From contig JAHCVI010000002.1 in NCBI GenBank assembly GCA_019096155.1, positions 4,402,001 to 4,466,000 on the forward strand: 64,000 bases of DNA, given 5' to 3'. The notes under the pieces are model-generated. The model ran no database searches, was not told the DNA's origin, and saw only the letters and a program-made list of their open reading frames with translations. This DNA comes from Staphylotrichum longicolle (Eukaryota > Ascomycota > Sordariomycetes > Sordariales > Chaetomiaceae). The number at the start of each line of letters is the position of its first letter. Position 1 is the stretch's first letter. The position numbers and the translations under genes were made by a program. Of this stretch, positions 42,417-53,685 are shown one piece after another.

Positions 42417-45400
42417 ATGCCTGAGGTGTACCGCGAGTCCCGCTACGTGCGGGAGCGGGAGCGGGACACGTCTCCCTCTGACGATGAGGGTTACAAGAGG
42501 ACGACAGTGCGCCGGTACAAGGTGACTCCGGATCGCGTCGAACGGGTCGAGCGCGAGGTCGACGTCGTCGAGGAGGAGCGCCGCAGCCGCTATGCGCCCA
42601 TCCGCCGTTCCAGCCGGGACGAAGTGATCGAGGTCGACCGTCGCGTCGATCGCCTGTACATCCCGGAGCGGCCCCGGTCTTCCTTCGACCCCTCTCCCCA
42701 TAGCGCAACCTATGTCGACCGCCAGGTCATTGAGCGCGAGCGCGAGCGCGAACCTAGAGACGAGCACTATACCCGGGTTGACCGGGTCGAGTATCGCGGG
42801 GACGGCGCCCGGGGTGCTGTTGTGGAGCGGGAGCGGGTTGTTGAGCGTGATGAGCAATATCCCCCGGAGCGAACGCGCACTGTGGTCGAGAGGGAGATTG
42901 TGGAGCGGGACCGTGACGACGACTACTACCGCGGCAACGACAGAGATCGCGGGAGGGTCGTGTACGAGTCAACCAAGGAAGTCGAGCGAGTCGACCGCAA
43001 AGATGCTTACTCGCCAAGGGAATGGGAGCGCCGCTCGTACTGGGATGACGAGAAGGACGCCGAAGTGCGCATCGAGAAGCGCGTCGAGCACCGGGATGGC
43101 GGCGAGGTCCGAGTAGAACGTCGGGTCGAAGAACGCCGCGACGACAGCTACCCTGGTGCAGGCGCCGATGTCGAGCGCTGGCGCAAGGAGACGGAGTACT
43201 ACGAGCCCGTGCCGCCACCTCCCGCTCCCATCGTCATTCGGCAGCGCGCTCCGGAACAAAAGATCATCCTGCAAGAGGCCCCGCCCGCCACCGTTGTCAT
43301 TCGAGGACAGACCCCAGACCCGCGAGACATCACCGTTGCCCGCCGGGGTTCGCGTGATGGCGAGTATTACTATCATCGCGAGTCTCGCGAGATTGCGCCT
43401 TATCGGGGAGAACGCCGCGAGGAGGAGTTGGCGATTGGGCGTTACGACGACGATCGACACCGTCATCACCACCATCACCATCGTCGGCACCACCATGGAG
43501 CCTATAGCGACGCCGAATCTGACGATGGCTACTACATGAAGCGCACGGTCCGGCGGGAACGTAGCGCCTCAAGCAGCCCGCACCGGAAGCGTCATATCGC
43601 CGAAGGCGCCCTTGCCGGAGCCGGTATATCTGCCATTCTCGCTTCTCGGCGCGACTCCAACGGTGAGTACCGGCAGAACCGTGGCCGCAAGGTTCTTGCT
43701 GGCGCTGCCATTGGCGCCCTCGGCACCGAGGTTGCGCGGCGCGCACACAGTGCTTACCAGGAGCGGTACGGCGATGACGATGAAAGAGAACGCTCCCGAT
43801 CTCGCTCGCGGCCGCCCCATTCCAAGCTGAAGACGGGCCTAGGCATTGCTGCCGTGGCTCTCGCAGCTGCTGGCGCAGCAAAGTACCTCCAGAGCAACAA
43901 GATCGAAAAGGAAGAGATGACGCGTGGCCGCGCCCTCCACCGCGATAGCGACAGTGACCGGTCTCCCAGCCGGAAGCGGTCCAAGAGCAGAGCGGCATCG
44001 CTTGCCAAGGCCGGCCTGGGCACCGCCGCCGCCGTCGGGCTGGTGCAGCACTACCGCCACAAGAGCAAGTCGAGAGATGGCAAGAGCCGATCGCGATCAC
44101 GCCTCCGCACCGGCGCCGAGATCCTGGCCGCCGGCCTCGCGGGTGCTGGCGCCAAGAAGCTGTATGACCGCCGCAAGGATAAGAAGGAGGCCGAGCACGA
44201 GCAGGACCGCGAGCGCGAGCGCGAGCTCAGTGACGATGAGTATTACGAACGCGACGCGCGCGATTACAACCGCCGGAGCAGGAGCAGAAGCTTGACTCGG
44301 TCCGGACCCACGTACCCCGACGGTGACTCTTCCTTAGCTGATCCTGAGCTAGGCATGGTTGAGTACGGGGCCCACCCCCTGTACGCGGATCCCCCTTATC
44401 CAATGCACGGAAACGAGAGGGGGGAGGCGGCAGCGGGGTATGAGTCTGCGGCCGAGGATAGGAGCCGCAGGCGTCGGAGGAGCCACGGCGGGCGGTCAAG
44501 GGGTGACGACGACTACTCTGCAGACAGCGAGGCGGAGACGGACCGGGAGAAGAGGGCTGGAAAGAAGCGCAGTGGGAGTAGGTTGCGAGATCTCGCTGCT
44601 GGTGCTGCGGCAGCTGGCGCAGCAGCCATTGGTATCAAGAAATTCAACGAAAAAAAAGACAAAGGGAAGGAGAAGGATGAGAGAGACCGCGAGCGAGACA
44701 GGGAGAGGAACAGGGAGAGGGAGAGGGAGAGAGGGAAGGAGAGGGACCGGCGGCGTAAGTGTTATCTGAAGGACAAGGTGTTGATTTGGTTTTGCTGACG
44801 GATGTACAGGCTACGAAGACGACGATGTCGCAGACGGCTATGACAATTACCCCCGCCGGGGCGCTTCACCTCCGCATGCATCGGGCGGCTTCTACAATCC
44901 ACCACCTGCTGCAACCCAAGCACCTCCGGCTCCAGCCAACGGCTTCACACAGCATCCCAATGTCGCTACCACCAATCTCCATCAACAGTACCCACCGTAT
45001 CCTCCGGACAGTGCCTATCAAGCTTACACCCCGCCGATGCCGAGCGCACCTCCCAACACGGCCGTACCGATGGGCCAGGCGCCTCCACCACCGGGCTACA
45101 TCCCTCCCCCGACAGGCCCCGTGCCGCCGCCAGCTAACCCCACGGGCCCTGAACATGTGAGTGAAGCTTCTCGTGTTGGTCGTTCCACTCCAGAGCCAGA
45201 AGCTGCCGTTCGCTCCGTTGATGGTGACAAGAAGGGTGCGTCCTCTCTCGGTGGTGCCCCTTGAGAGAGCAGACCCAGGTCGAAGCACACCAAAAGGCCC
45301 TCAGCTAACACACAGGTGCTCGTTAGATCGTGTAAATCCCTACATCCCGCCCAAGCCTCCCACAACCTCGGAAACCGAAGCCCCAGACTCACCTCGTACC

Positions 45401-46381
45401 AATAAATCTGTCGTCTTCATCCCCCTTTCTCCAAAATCCTCTGCCACGCTTCGCCGCCATCACGAAGAGCATGCAGCGGCAACCAAGTCCGAGACGGAAG
45501 ACGCAGCCTGCGAGAGTGATGACAACGATACCCACCGAGACCGTGGCAAGGCCCGGCGCAACTCGGACCCCTCCTCTGACCGCCCGCTCGTCTCGAAGGG
45601 CCGGCCCCGTGATGCCAAAAGCAAAGCGGGCACAGATGACGACGATGAGGAGGAGGTGATTGAGATGCTACCGGACCGATTCGACGCTCAGGGTCGCCCG
45701 CTTGATGGGTCCTCCTCTAGAGGAGGTCCGTCGCAGTGGCATAATCGGCGCGGGGACTTTGAGTACCGGAGTCCCCGGGGCGCGGACGGGTTGAACATGC
45801 GGGGGGAATGGGGCATCGCGGGGACGGACGCGGAGACGGTCGAGAGGATTGTGAAGAATGTGACGGGGGTGCTGGAGGGGCGGGGGAGCTGGATGGGGTT
45901 GATTGGGGGGATTCTGAGCGGGAGTCTGTTGCAGGGTCCTGATCATCAGGGCGGTGGGGAGGGGCAGGGGAGGATATCGGACCGTGATCGGAGTCGGGAT
46001 AGAAGGGATGAGGATAGACGGAGACGGAGGAAAGATGATGATAATGATGAGAGAAGTGAGAGTCGGAGTCGCAGGCGGAAGGAAGGCGACGACAGAGACG
46101 AGAGTAGGAGCCGCAGGTGGAGAGAGGACGAGGAAGATGACGGTAGCAGCCGGAGGCGGAAAGATGGCGACAGAGAGAGGAGCAGTAGTCGGAGGTGGAG
46201 GGAGGACGAGAGAGGGGAGAGCAGTCGGCACGCAGAGGATAAAAGGGCGCGTGCGCGTGAGAGGGGCGATTACGATGATGATGACGACGACCGCTATGAT
46301 GAGGATCGGAGACGGAGGCGGCGCAGGAGGGAGGATGATCCGGGGGAATGGAGGGTGGAGCGTTCACAAACTTGGGGGTGA
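42417..46381 (+). CDS. Large DUF3824-family protein, charged and Gly/Ala-segmented
   Basis: Exons 42417-44754, 44810-45235 and 45327-46381 join in phase to give 1272 residues. The N-terminal third is Arg/Glu/Asp/Tyr-rich with EREREREP-type runs. From about residue 390 to 740 there are six short Ala/Gly-rich hydrophobic segments (for example EGALAGAGISAILASR, RKVLAGAAIGALGTEVAR, KTGLGIAAVALAAAGAAK, KAGLGTAAAVGLVQHY, RTGAEILAAGLAGAGAKK, RDLAAGAAAAGAAAIGIKK) spaced by charged linkers. This is the repeat pattern of DUF3824. A KEKDERDRERDRER tract follows, then a Pro/Tyr/Gln-rich region, then VNPYIPPKPP, a further hydrophobic stretch (WMGLIGGILSGSLLQG) and degenerate SRRRKDGDDRDE repeats to the end. 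The function is unknown to me. The composition suggests a disordered scaffold with membrane- or self-associating segments. An earlier in-frame ATG at 42315 is less likely than 42417 (accatcatg). Confidence 0.88.
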
Positions 46382-46718
46382 TGTGTGATGGTAACGGCTG
46401 ACGACTTATGATTGCTTTGCCTTGTTACGTTTGATTTTTTTTACTTTGTTTCGCTATGTTATCTACGGCTAGATATGATGCTTTATATCTTTTGTTTTTG
46501 GTTGATTTTTGCAGTTGCGATGGATGGCTTGGGCTACATCACTCTAATATTTCATGAGCTACGAATGCGATGATTTGTTCCGATTTGAGTTTCTGACTTG
46601 CCGGACACCTGAGCAATCACTCAATCAAAGGCGCAGGGTTCTTCTATACCAAAACATTTGAATGTGCTACTACCGTGGTATATGAATAAATAAACCCCCT
46701 CAAGTGGCCTCATCGTTC
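46382..46718. other. Convergent 3' gap, DUF3824 and SCJ1
   Basis: 337 bases, T/A-rich, serving as both 3' UTRs. Nothing else seen. Confidence 0.6.
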
Positions 46719-48052
46719 TCATAACTCCTCGTGCCCATGCTCATGCTCGTCATGCATCACCGGCTTGTCGGGCCTCCCGCTGTCCTTGTGCAGATCCACG
46801 CCCTTCTTTGCGCGCCACTTTTGGAACAGCGCCCACAGCTCCTTCTCCATGCCGCTCTCCATCTGGTCCGGCAGCACGACAGTGTACTCGACAAACAGGT
46901 TGCCAAACTCGGTCTTGTGGTAGACGCTGTCGCCGTCCTCGTGCCACTTGGGCATGCCCTCGCCGGGGACCGTCTCGACGTGGTTGGGCTGCACCACCTG
47001 GCCGCGCTTGCGGCCGAGACGGACGACGTGGCCGTCGAGGTGCGTCAGGTTGCGCGTCCAGTCGCCCATGAGCGCCTCGCGCAGCGACAGCACCTCGCGC
47101 CAGTACAGGTCGTCGCCCTTGCGCCGGAAGAAGACGCCGTCGACGTGGTCCGGGTTGTCCTCCTCGGACAGGCTCGGCTCCTTCTCGAACACGGTCACGA
47201 TCAGGTCGCCCGCGACGTAGTCCGGGCTGGCGTCGGCCTCGTTCTCGTAGGCGATGCGCGACCCGTCCGCCATGCCCCGCTGCACCGTCAGCGTCACGAG
47301 CGTCGGCTTGCGGACGACGCGCTCGCCGTTGCAGACGGGGCAGCGGTGCTTGATGCTCTTGCCGCGGCCGCCGCAGCCGTCGCACTGCATCTGCACCTGC
47401 GTCACCATGCCCGGGGCGATCTGCTGGCGGACGGTGCGGACGCCGCGGCCGCCGCAGGTCTGGCACGTGTGCACGACGCGGTCGGCGGCGCCGGTGCCCT
47501 CGCACTCCTCGCAAATGTCCTGCTTGTTCCACTGGAACTCGGTGGTGCGGCCGTTGTAGAAGTCGCGCAGCGAGATGGGCACCTTGACCTCGACGTTGTG
47601 GCCGCGGCGCTGGCCGGGCTGGTTGCCAAAGTGGCCGCCGCCGCCGAAGAAGCGGCTGAAGAGGTCGAAGGGGTCGTGGTGGCCGCCGCCCTGCTGCTGG
47701 CGCTGCTTGAGCCCTTCGTGGCCGTACTTGTCGTAGATCTGGCGGGACTCGGCGTCGGAGAGGGCCTCGTAGGCTTCCGAGACTTGGACGAATTTGTCGT
47801 GCGCTGTCGAGTCGTTGCTGTGAGGGGGGGGGAGGGTCGTCAGAAAGAGAAAGGGTGGAAGACAACTCAGGCAGGAGGCGCTTACGGGTTCTTGTCGGGG
47901 TGGAATTTCTTGCTCAGTTTCCTGTAGGCCGACTTGATCTGCTTGTCGTTGGCTTGGCGGTCGAGACCGAGGATCTTGTAGTAGTCCTCTGCGCAGAGAG
48001 CAAGCTGCGCAAAGGTCAAGAGCGACAGCAGAGCCGTCTTGAGGAACCTCAT
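46719..48052 (-). CDS. SCJ1: ER-lumenal Hsp40 co-chaperone Scj1 (type I DnaJ)
   Basis: Exons 47886-48052 and 46719-47817 give 421 residues. A signal peptide (MRFLKTALLSLLTFAQLALC) is followed by a J domain with HPD at 51-53 (YRKLSKKFHPDKNP), which stimulates Hsp70 ATPase. A Gly/Phe-rich linker (GGGGHFGNQPGQ) and four zinc-binding CxxCxGxG-type repeats follow (CEECEGTG, CQTCGGRG, CDGCGGRG, CPVCNGER). The C-terminal substrate domain includes RRKGDDLYWREVLSLREALMGD. The protein ends HEHGHEEL, so the last four residues, HEEL, resemble the ER retrieval signals HDEL/KDEL. Scj1 works with Kar2/BiP in folding and ER-associated degradation. The type I layout with a signal peptide separates it from cytosolic Ydj1. 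Confidence 0.95.
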
Positions 48053-48808
48053 CGTGTCGTTTTGGCGGCCCCCTCTGGCCAAGCTGTCCACTTGGGTTTC
48101 CCTTTCACTTGCCAATTGGTGATAAGAGAACAAGCGGTCGAAGACAACTGCTCCGTCAGGAAAAAAGGAGTGACGAGAGGTCGGGAGGTTGGCGAGTGGC
48201 CAAGGACGTGGGCCGGGGGCAGGACAGCGTTCGTTGCTGCTGCTGCAAAGTGGGAAAACACACTTACACGCAGCAAATCTCCAAAGGGTTTGCGCCAACT
48301 GCAGGCGCTGAGACATTGCAGCCAGCGTGGTCAAAGTGGCCATTTGGGTTCGTGGCGCTCTATCGGCCGCCTGCCATTGGGTCGGAACCAGCCTTATGCT
48401 GCCAAGCCTTCTTATCAGTGTCAGGGATCAAGCTCTGGGATGCTGCCTCTCATCCCGGCTGCAGCCCTAACCCTGGATCTGAACTTCTTCTTCTAGACTC
48501 CCCAGGGCGTGATCCAAGCAGACGCTGAATCCACATCTTGTTGCGTAATAAGTCGCCGGGCCAGACGTAGGGTATATGTCCAAATGTATCCGAGCATGTG
48601 ACCTTGAACCTCACAAACCATACGTACCTTATCCTCTCAGGCTCATCTCATCCTCCCAATTCTTCTACCCCTCACCAAGTCCCCTCCTCGTCGTCCTCCT
48701 CGTCCTCCTCGTCCTCCTCGTCCTCCTCGTCCTCCTCCTCACCACACCTTCAACACTTTCAACCCTTCCCACCCAAGCTTCAACGCCGCCACCACCACCA
48801 CTTAGAAA
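48053..48808. promoter_or_regulatory. Divergent intergenic region, SCJ1 and methyltransferase
   Basis: 756 bases between divergent start codons. It contains a TCC/TCG tract (about 48687-48742). I looked for an unfolded-protein-response element but cannot call one with confidence. Confidence 0.5.
48687..48742 (+). repeat. TCCTCG/TCCTCC hexanucleotide tract upstream of the methyltransferase
   Basis: Repeated tcctcg and tcctcc units form a CT-rich tract in the presumed 5' UTR or promoter, about 65-120 bases before the start codon. Such pyrimidine tracts are common upstream of fungal genes. Confidence 0.75.
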
Positions 48809-49761
48809 ATGCCCCCCCCCGCGCTCGCCGCGCTCCTCGAGCCGTGGCAATTCCTGGCCCTCGCCCTCTCCTACCTCCCCTCCACCCTCCTCACGCACCT
48901 CCTCGCCCTCGACTTTTCCACCCTCCTCTCCTGGCCGCGCCTCCAAGCCGCCTGGTTCGGCCGCTTCTGGGCCCACGTCGGCCCCATGATCCGCACCAAC
49001 GCCGAAGCCAAGGTCGTCCCCCTCCTCCAGGGCAGCGTCACCCACGGCGTCATCCCTCCTTCCGCCTCCCCATCCCCATCCCCCCCTGACAAGAGCGCTT
49101 CCCACCCGCACCCGCACCCGCACCCGCCCGTCTCCGGCACAGTCCTCGAAATCGGCCCCGGCACGGGGATGTGGACCTCCCTCTTCCAGCCCTCGACCCT
49201 CCCCGCCGTGACCAAAGTCTACGGCGTCGAGCCCAACCCGGCGCAGCACCCGGCCCTCCGCCGCGCCGTCGCCGCCGCGGGCCTCGAAGGGACCTACGAG
49301 ATCGTCCCGCTGGGCATCGAGGACCTCGCCTCGTCGGGCAAGATCCCGCTCGGCAGCGTCGACTGCGTCGTGACCGTCATGTGCCTGTGCAGCATCCCCG
49401 AGCCGCGGCACAACATGGCGCAGCTGTACGGCTATCTCAAGCCCGGCGGGCGGTGGTATGCCTATGAGCACGTCAAGTGCTTCCGGTCGCAGGGGTGGGG
49501 GATGCAGCTGTATCAAGGTTTGTCGCTTTTTTTCTTCTTCTATCTTACACTTTGAGTATTTGAGAGTGAAATCGCTGACGGGCTCACCTAGCATTCTTGA
49601 ACCTCATTTGGCCTCACTTCATCGGCGGGTGCGAGATGTGCCGGGAAACGGGCAAGTGGCTCAAAGAGGCCGGGCCCTGGAGCGACGTCGACGTCCACCA
49701 ACTGGAGGGCGAGCCGTGGTACTTTACCATGCCTCACATCATCGGCGTTCTCACAAAGTAA
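48809..49761 (+). CDS. SAM-dependent methyltransferase, METTL7-like
   Basis: Exons 48809-49517 and 49592-49761 give 292 residues. A hydrophobic N-terminal segment (about residues 14-40, WQFLALALSYLPSTLLTHLLAL) may anchor it in a membrane. A Ser/Pro and HPHPHPH spacer precedes the Rossmann fold. Motif I is VLEIGPGTGMW at about 112-122, followed by VYGVEPNP (motif II), a DCVVTVMCLCSIP block (motif IV) and LKPGGRWYAYEHV (post-motif). The C-terminus has IGGCEMCRETGKWLKEAG. This pattern fits the METTL7/TMT1-like thiol and lipid methyltransferases; the substrate cannot be told from sequence. Confidence 0.88.
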
Positions 49762-50036
49762 ATGTCCTTCGCCTCTTGCACTCGCCGCATGCACCCGCGC
49801 ATCAATCACAAATAGCAAGCAAAATTCTCAAGTCATCGAGTGGATTTCAGAGACCTAAAACCCTTCCCCACCTAGCTCCAGGGCGCCGCATCCACTACTG
49901 GCCTTAGACATGGAGGCAAAGATTGTGAAATGGCCACAAAATCCACCAGCCAAAGTACCTAGACGACCAATGTCCCAGCAAAAGCGAAGAGCTCAACTCC
50001 AACCCTGAAGATAACCAGTCATCATCGCCCTGAGAT

Positions 50037-51880
50037 TTACCAATCGCCGGTGGCGCCCGTGTCCCAGGCGCCAGCATCGCCGTTGGCCGCGCCCGAGTCT
50101 CCGTTACCAAAGCCCCCATTGTCGCCGCCACCGCCGAAGCCGTCATCGCCCGCATCCTCGGGAACCAGTGGGTTAGGGCACTTGGATTTGTAGTGGCCCA
50201 TCTCCTGGCAGTTGCTGCACTTGACGCGCGACACTAGGCACAGTTAGCATACGGTCATTCGGCAACAGACACCAGAACTTACTATCGCGCGGCTTGGGGC
50301 ACTCCTTGTTCATGTGACCAAACTCGTCGCAGTTGCGGCACTGAACGTTGGCCATGTTGCGCGGCTCAGTGCAGTCCCTGGCTATGTGACCCTCCTGGCC
50401 ACAGTTGCGGCAACCACGGCTGCCACCGCCCTGGGGGCAATCACGAGAGAAGTGGCCAACTAGAAAGGCGTCAGCAACAGAAGCCGTCAAGTTTATCGGG
50501 AAAATTGCAAGCCCACCTTCACCACACTTGCGGCACTCGACATCGTCGGCGGAGCGCGGCTCAGGGCAATCTGCAATCTTGTGACCCGAATTGCTAGAAT
50601 CCGTCAGCAATGAAATCCAATGCATCCTTTCAAAGACTCGACGAACCCGCAGTTCTTGCATGCAAATTTGTCGACGCGAGGGGTAGGGCCTTTGACTCCG
50701 GTCAGCCTGCTGCTTTGTCCAGCTTCCATATACTGGGCCACTTACAGTCGCGGACACGATGGCCAGGCTCATTACAGTTGAAGCAAAGGATCTCGTGAGG
50801 GTTCCGCTTCTCCATCTTCTCCTGGGGGCAGCTTTTCGCGATATGTCCGACCTCATCGCAGTTACGGCACTTGGCAGGGCCGCCATAGGGGACCTCGCCG
50901 GCATCGTTCAAGCGCTCGAGGTTCTCAGCGACATCCTTCGGCCAGATCTCGCGATCACGAGGACGCGGGGGGTTCCATTGGAACCGGTACGTGACCGTGA
51001 ACTTCTTGTTCCGATGGCCCTGAAGATCCATGTTGGTGAACGTCGATGCCAGCACCTTTTCAATGGCGATGAGCCAGACCGGGACGTCTTGGTCGCGGAA
51101 GGCGCGCTCGAGCTCTGCAAAGGTCGTCTCTGGAGACGACTTGACATAGATTTGGATGCCGATTTTGACATCGTCAATGTCGCGCTCTTTGGCCGCGCGT
51201 TTGATGCGCGCCCAGGCCTCCTCGGTAGTCAGATCGGGGAACTCGCTGCGATCAATTTTGCGAGCACCCTCGCACTTGCTCACGGTATGGCCTAGAGGTT
51301 GGAGAGAAGTCAGCAACACCGGCGCGCCGTAAACCAGACCGACCGATCTCATACCAGTTTCGCCGCAGTTCTTGCAAACGCGGTTGGGACAGTCCTTCAC
51401 GAGATGCTCAGTGGACTCGCATTCCTTGCACTTCAATGCGGGGGCATTGGGGCAATCCTTGCTCCAATGGCCTTCCTCGTTGCAGCGACGGCAGGCGCCG
51501 CTGAGCACACGAGGCTTCGGGCAGTCTGCCTTGTTGTGACTACAGGATTATGTCAGTTGTGTCATCAGAAACGAGGAGGAGAAGTCTTACCCAGGCTCGC
51601 CGCAGTTGAAGCAGGCACGGTCGCCGCCGGCGTTGCCGGTGTCCTCGTTGCCGTTAATGTTCATAGCCTCCATGCCGAAAGTGTCGCCGCCAGAGGGATC
51701 ACCGAAACCATCATTATCGCCCGAGCCGACATTCCAGTCGCCGCCATTGGCGTCGCCGTTGTTGGTCGGGGCATCCCAACCCGTATTGGCAGCGGTGGCA
51801 GCACCGGCGCCCCAGTCGGAGTCGACAGCGGCGTTACCGCCGCCGCCCCAGGTGGAATCGTTATTGTTCCAGCCCGACAT
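50037..51880 (-). CDS. Protein with eleven CCHC zinc knuckles (nucleic-acid-binding)
   Basis: Seven exons (51591-51880, 51355-51539, 50746-51291, 50647-50689, 50517-50593, 50283-50459, 50037-50233) give 504 residues from MSGWNNNDSTWGG. A Gly/Asn/Asp/Trp-rich N-terminal region of 85 or so residues is followed by four CCHC knuckles starting at CFNCGEPGHNKADC. A helical/beta region of about 115 residues without knuckles follows (ARKIDRSEFPDLTTEEAWARIKRAAKE), then seven more knuckles, and an Asp/Gly-rich tail ending ATGDW. Every knuckle follows C-x2-C-x4-H-x4-C. It resembles CNBP/Gis2/Byr3-type proteins but is longer and has the central non-knuckle region. Such proteins bind single-stranded nucleic acid; the exact target is not known. 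Several introns interrupt knuckles. An upstream in-frame exon may add 34 residues (see 52251-52352). Confidence 0.9.
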
Positions 51881-51957
51881 CTCGGTTTGTGGTTCGAATT
51901 CGTTGGAAGGCTGGGAGACCCGCGCGTCAGAAAATCGCTGAGGTTTCTCAAGCAGAT

Positions 51958-52117
51958 AAGTCGATCACACGCCAAGAGAAGAAGGGCTGCCAGAGGAGAG
52001 AAAGGCAGAGATGGCAAGCCCAAGATGAGAAACGCGGAAGTCGATCACACGCAACCAGAAGAAAGGCTGCTAGAGGAGAGAACGCCAGAGATGACAAGCC
52101 CAAGATGAGAAATGCGG
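51958..52117. repeat. 80-bp tandem duplication upstream of the zinc-knuckle start
   Basis: Two adjacent 80-bp copies at 51958-52037 and 52038-52117, both beginning aagtcgatcacacgc and ending in gcgg. I count about nine differences, so identity is near 89 percent. The block lies upstream of the annotated ATG at 51880 and inside the candidate leader intron 51881-52250. Confidence 0.9.
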
Positions 52118-52250
52118 AGGGAAAGGAAGGCGGACAGAAGGAACGGCCAAACCGACCGCGTTCTGGAGAGGAGAGAAACGAGTCGGCCGCCTGATCTTTG
52201 CGTTCAGGAAACCGGGAGAATTGGAGCAAAAGAAAGCCATCTGGACCTAC

Positions 52251-52352
52251 CGGAAGCGAGTTGAGATACGCGGCAACGCGATTCTGAAGAGCGAGGTCGT
52301 TAGCCATTGCAACCACGTCCTGCCACACTGAGTCGTCTTCGGGAAGAGACAT
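52251..52352 (-). other. Candidate upstream coding exon of the zinc-knuckle gene
   Basis: An ATG at 52352 opens 34 codons (MSLPEDDSVWQDVVAMANDL through AAYLNSLP), ending exactly at a good donor, GTAGGT. Splicing to the AG just before 51880 would fuse in phase to MSGWNNNDSTWGG and add 34 residues. A GTAAGC donor near 52438 and an AG directly before 52352 suggest another leader intron, supporting transcription through this exon. The peptide looks like a protein helix, not random sequence. Whether the main product uses this start or the one at 51880 cannot be decided here. Confidence 0.45.
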
Positions 52353-53685
52353 CTCGAGGCAGACGACGGCAAAACAATGCTAAGTATGCGAGGATAAGGC
52401 AAAGCAAAGGAAGGGAGGCAGCCGTTGATGGGCTTACCTGTGTTGGCGATGGGCCACAATGAGTTGGTAGGAGAAGAAACCCAGCCGGTGGAAGATGGGA
52501 AGGTCGGAAAAGAAGTAGAGTGTGAGGGGGAGAAGGTGGAAGAGGGAAGAGAGCAGCGGAAACTGGGCGGCAAATTTCAGGTTGTGCTTCCACAATCTGA
52601 ACCCTCGCCGGTCTGTGAAGTATTTGAAAATGGAAGTTAGGGCAATGACATCGTGGACCCGCGAGCTTCGAGGAGTGGCCAGTCGAAGGAGGTTGAAGAG
52701 TCCGGGGTCAGAGTTGGGGAGACCAGAGACGACATCTGATTGGGAAGGAACATGGCGGCATGGGTGAAAGAGTGATCGCCTGATGCGGAGCCCGTCAGTA
52801 CTGGGAGCGGAAGGAGCAACCTGTTTGATACCACACTGCTTGGGATATTTCAAATAGACATCAATTGGCGTCGATTTCAAGATGTGGTGTTGTGGTGTTT
52901 CTCCGTGAGCTAACAGGGGTAAAAGGGGCAATGTAAACAAAATTCAGGAGGCGCCACTGTGCGAGTTGTTCGTCGCACGGAGTATGTTTATTTCCCTATT
53001 GCAGACCGCCCTTGACCAACGTTGCCGGTGTTCACGACGCAACCAGACACGGTTTGAAAGTTAGCGTTCCCCAAGACGCGGAAGAAATCTTTTTGATAGG
53101 ACAAATGACAGCTTTTGCAACTGCCAGTGACTTAAGCCACGCCTCCTGCAGGAAAAAGCCGCAGGCTACACAACAGGAGGATGCATCGTGCGGCATTGCA
53201 AGTCTCATTCGTGTGGTTCAGGGTGGGAGGCGCTCAACTGAAAGCATTGAAAGGACGACAGATCGGCAAGTATACAGTCAACTCTGTCAACTTATCCAGG
53301 ATTTCTTCTTAGTATCTTGACTTGGCTTAGCATCCCGCAGCTCAGATTGGTAATCCGATCAAGCTGCCTATGAGAACTAGTGACGGGTAAATTCCAGTCT
53401 CAGGCAGTATCTGGGGTTTGACTCCGCTCACAGCGGCGCCCGGCCGTGGTGCTCGCTGGCAAACCCCGGGATCCAGCGGAGGGGTACGGCGGGGAGGTCG
53501 CATCCAAAGCACCCCGCATCCATGCAGGGCGGCGGAACTCCTCCCGTGAAACCGGTGAACTCGTAAAGGAAGGTAGACCCAACTTTTTGGAGGACATAAA
53601 ATAGCCTTAGACTTCTTGGAAGACATTTCCTCCCTTGACAACGTGCCAAAACCCAAGATCAACCGCGAAAACAGAGCAAGCAAAC
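52353..53685. promoter_or_regulatory. Divergent intergenic region, zinc-knuckle gene and aldo-keto reductase
   Basis: 1.33 kb between divergent genes, including the presumed 5' leader of the zinc-knuckle transcript (to about 52450). No further gene supported. Confidence 0.5.

Noticed and set aside
45161..45326. Extending the third DUF3824 exon upstream as coding
   Set aside because: The residues are in a different frame from the preceding exon; the GTGCGT donor and the AG at 45325-45326 join the frames cleanly.
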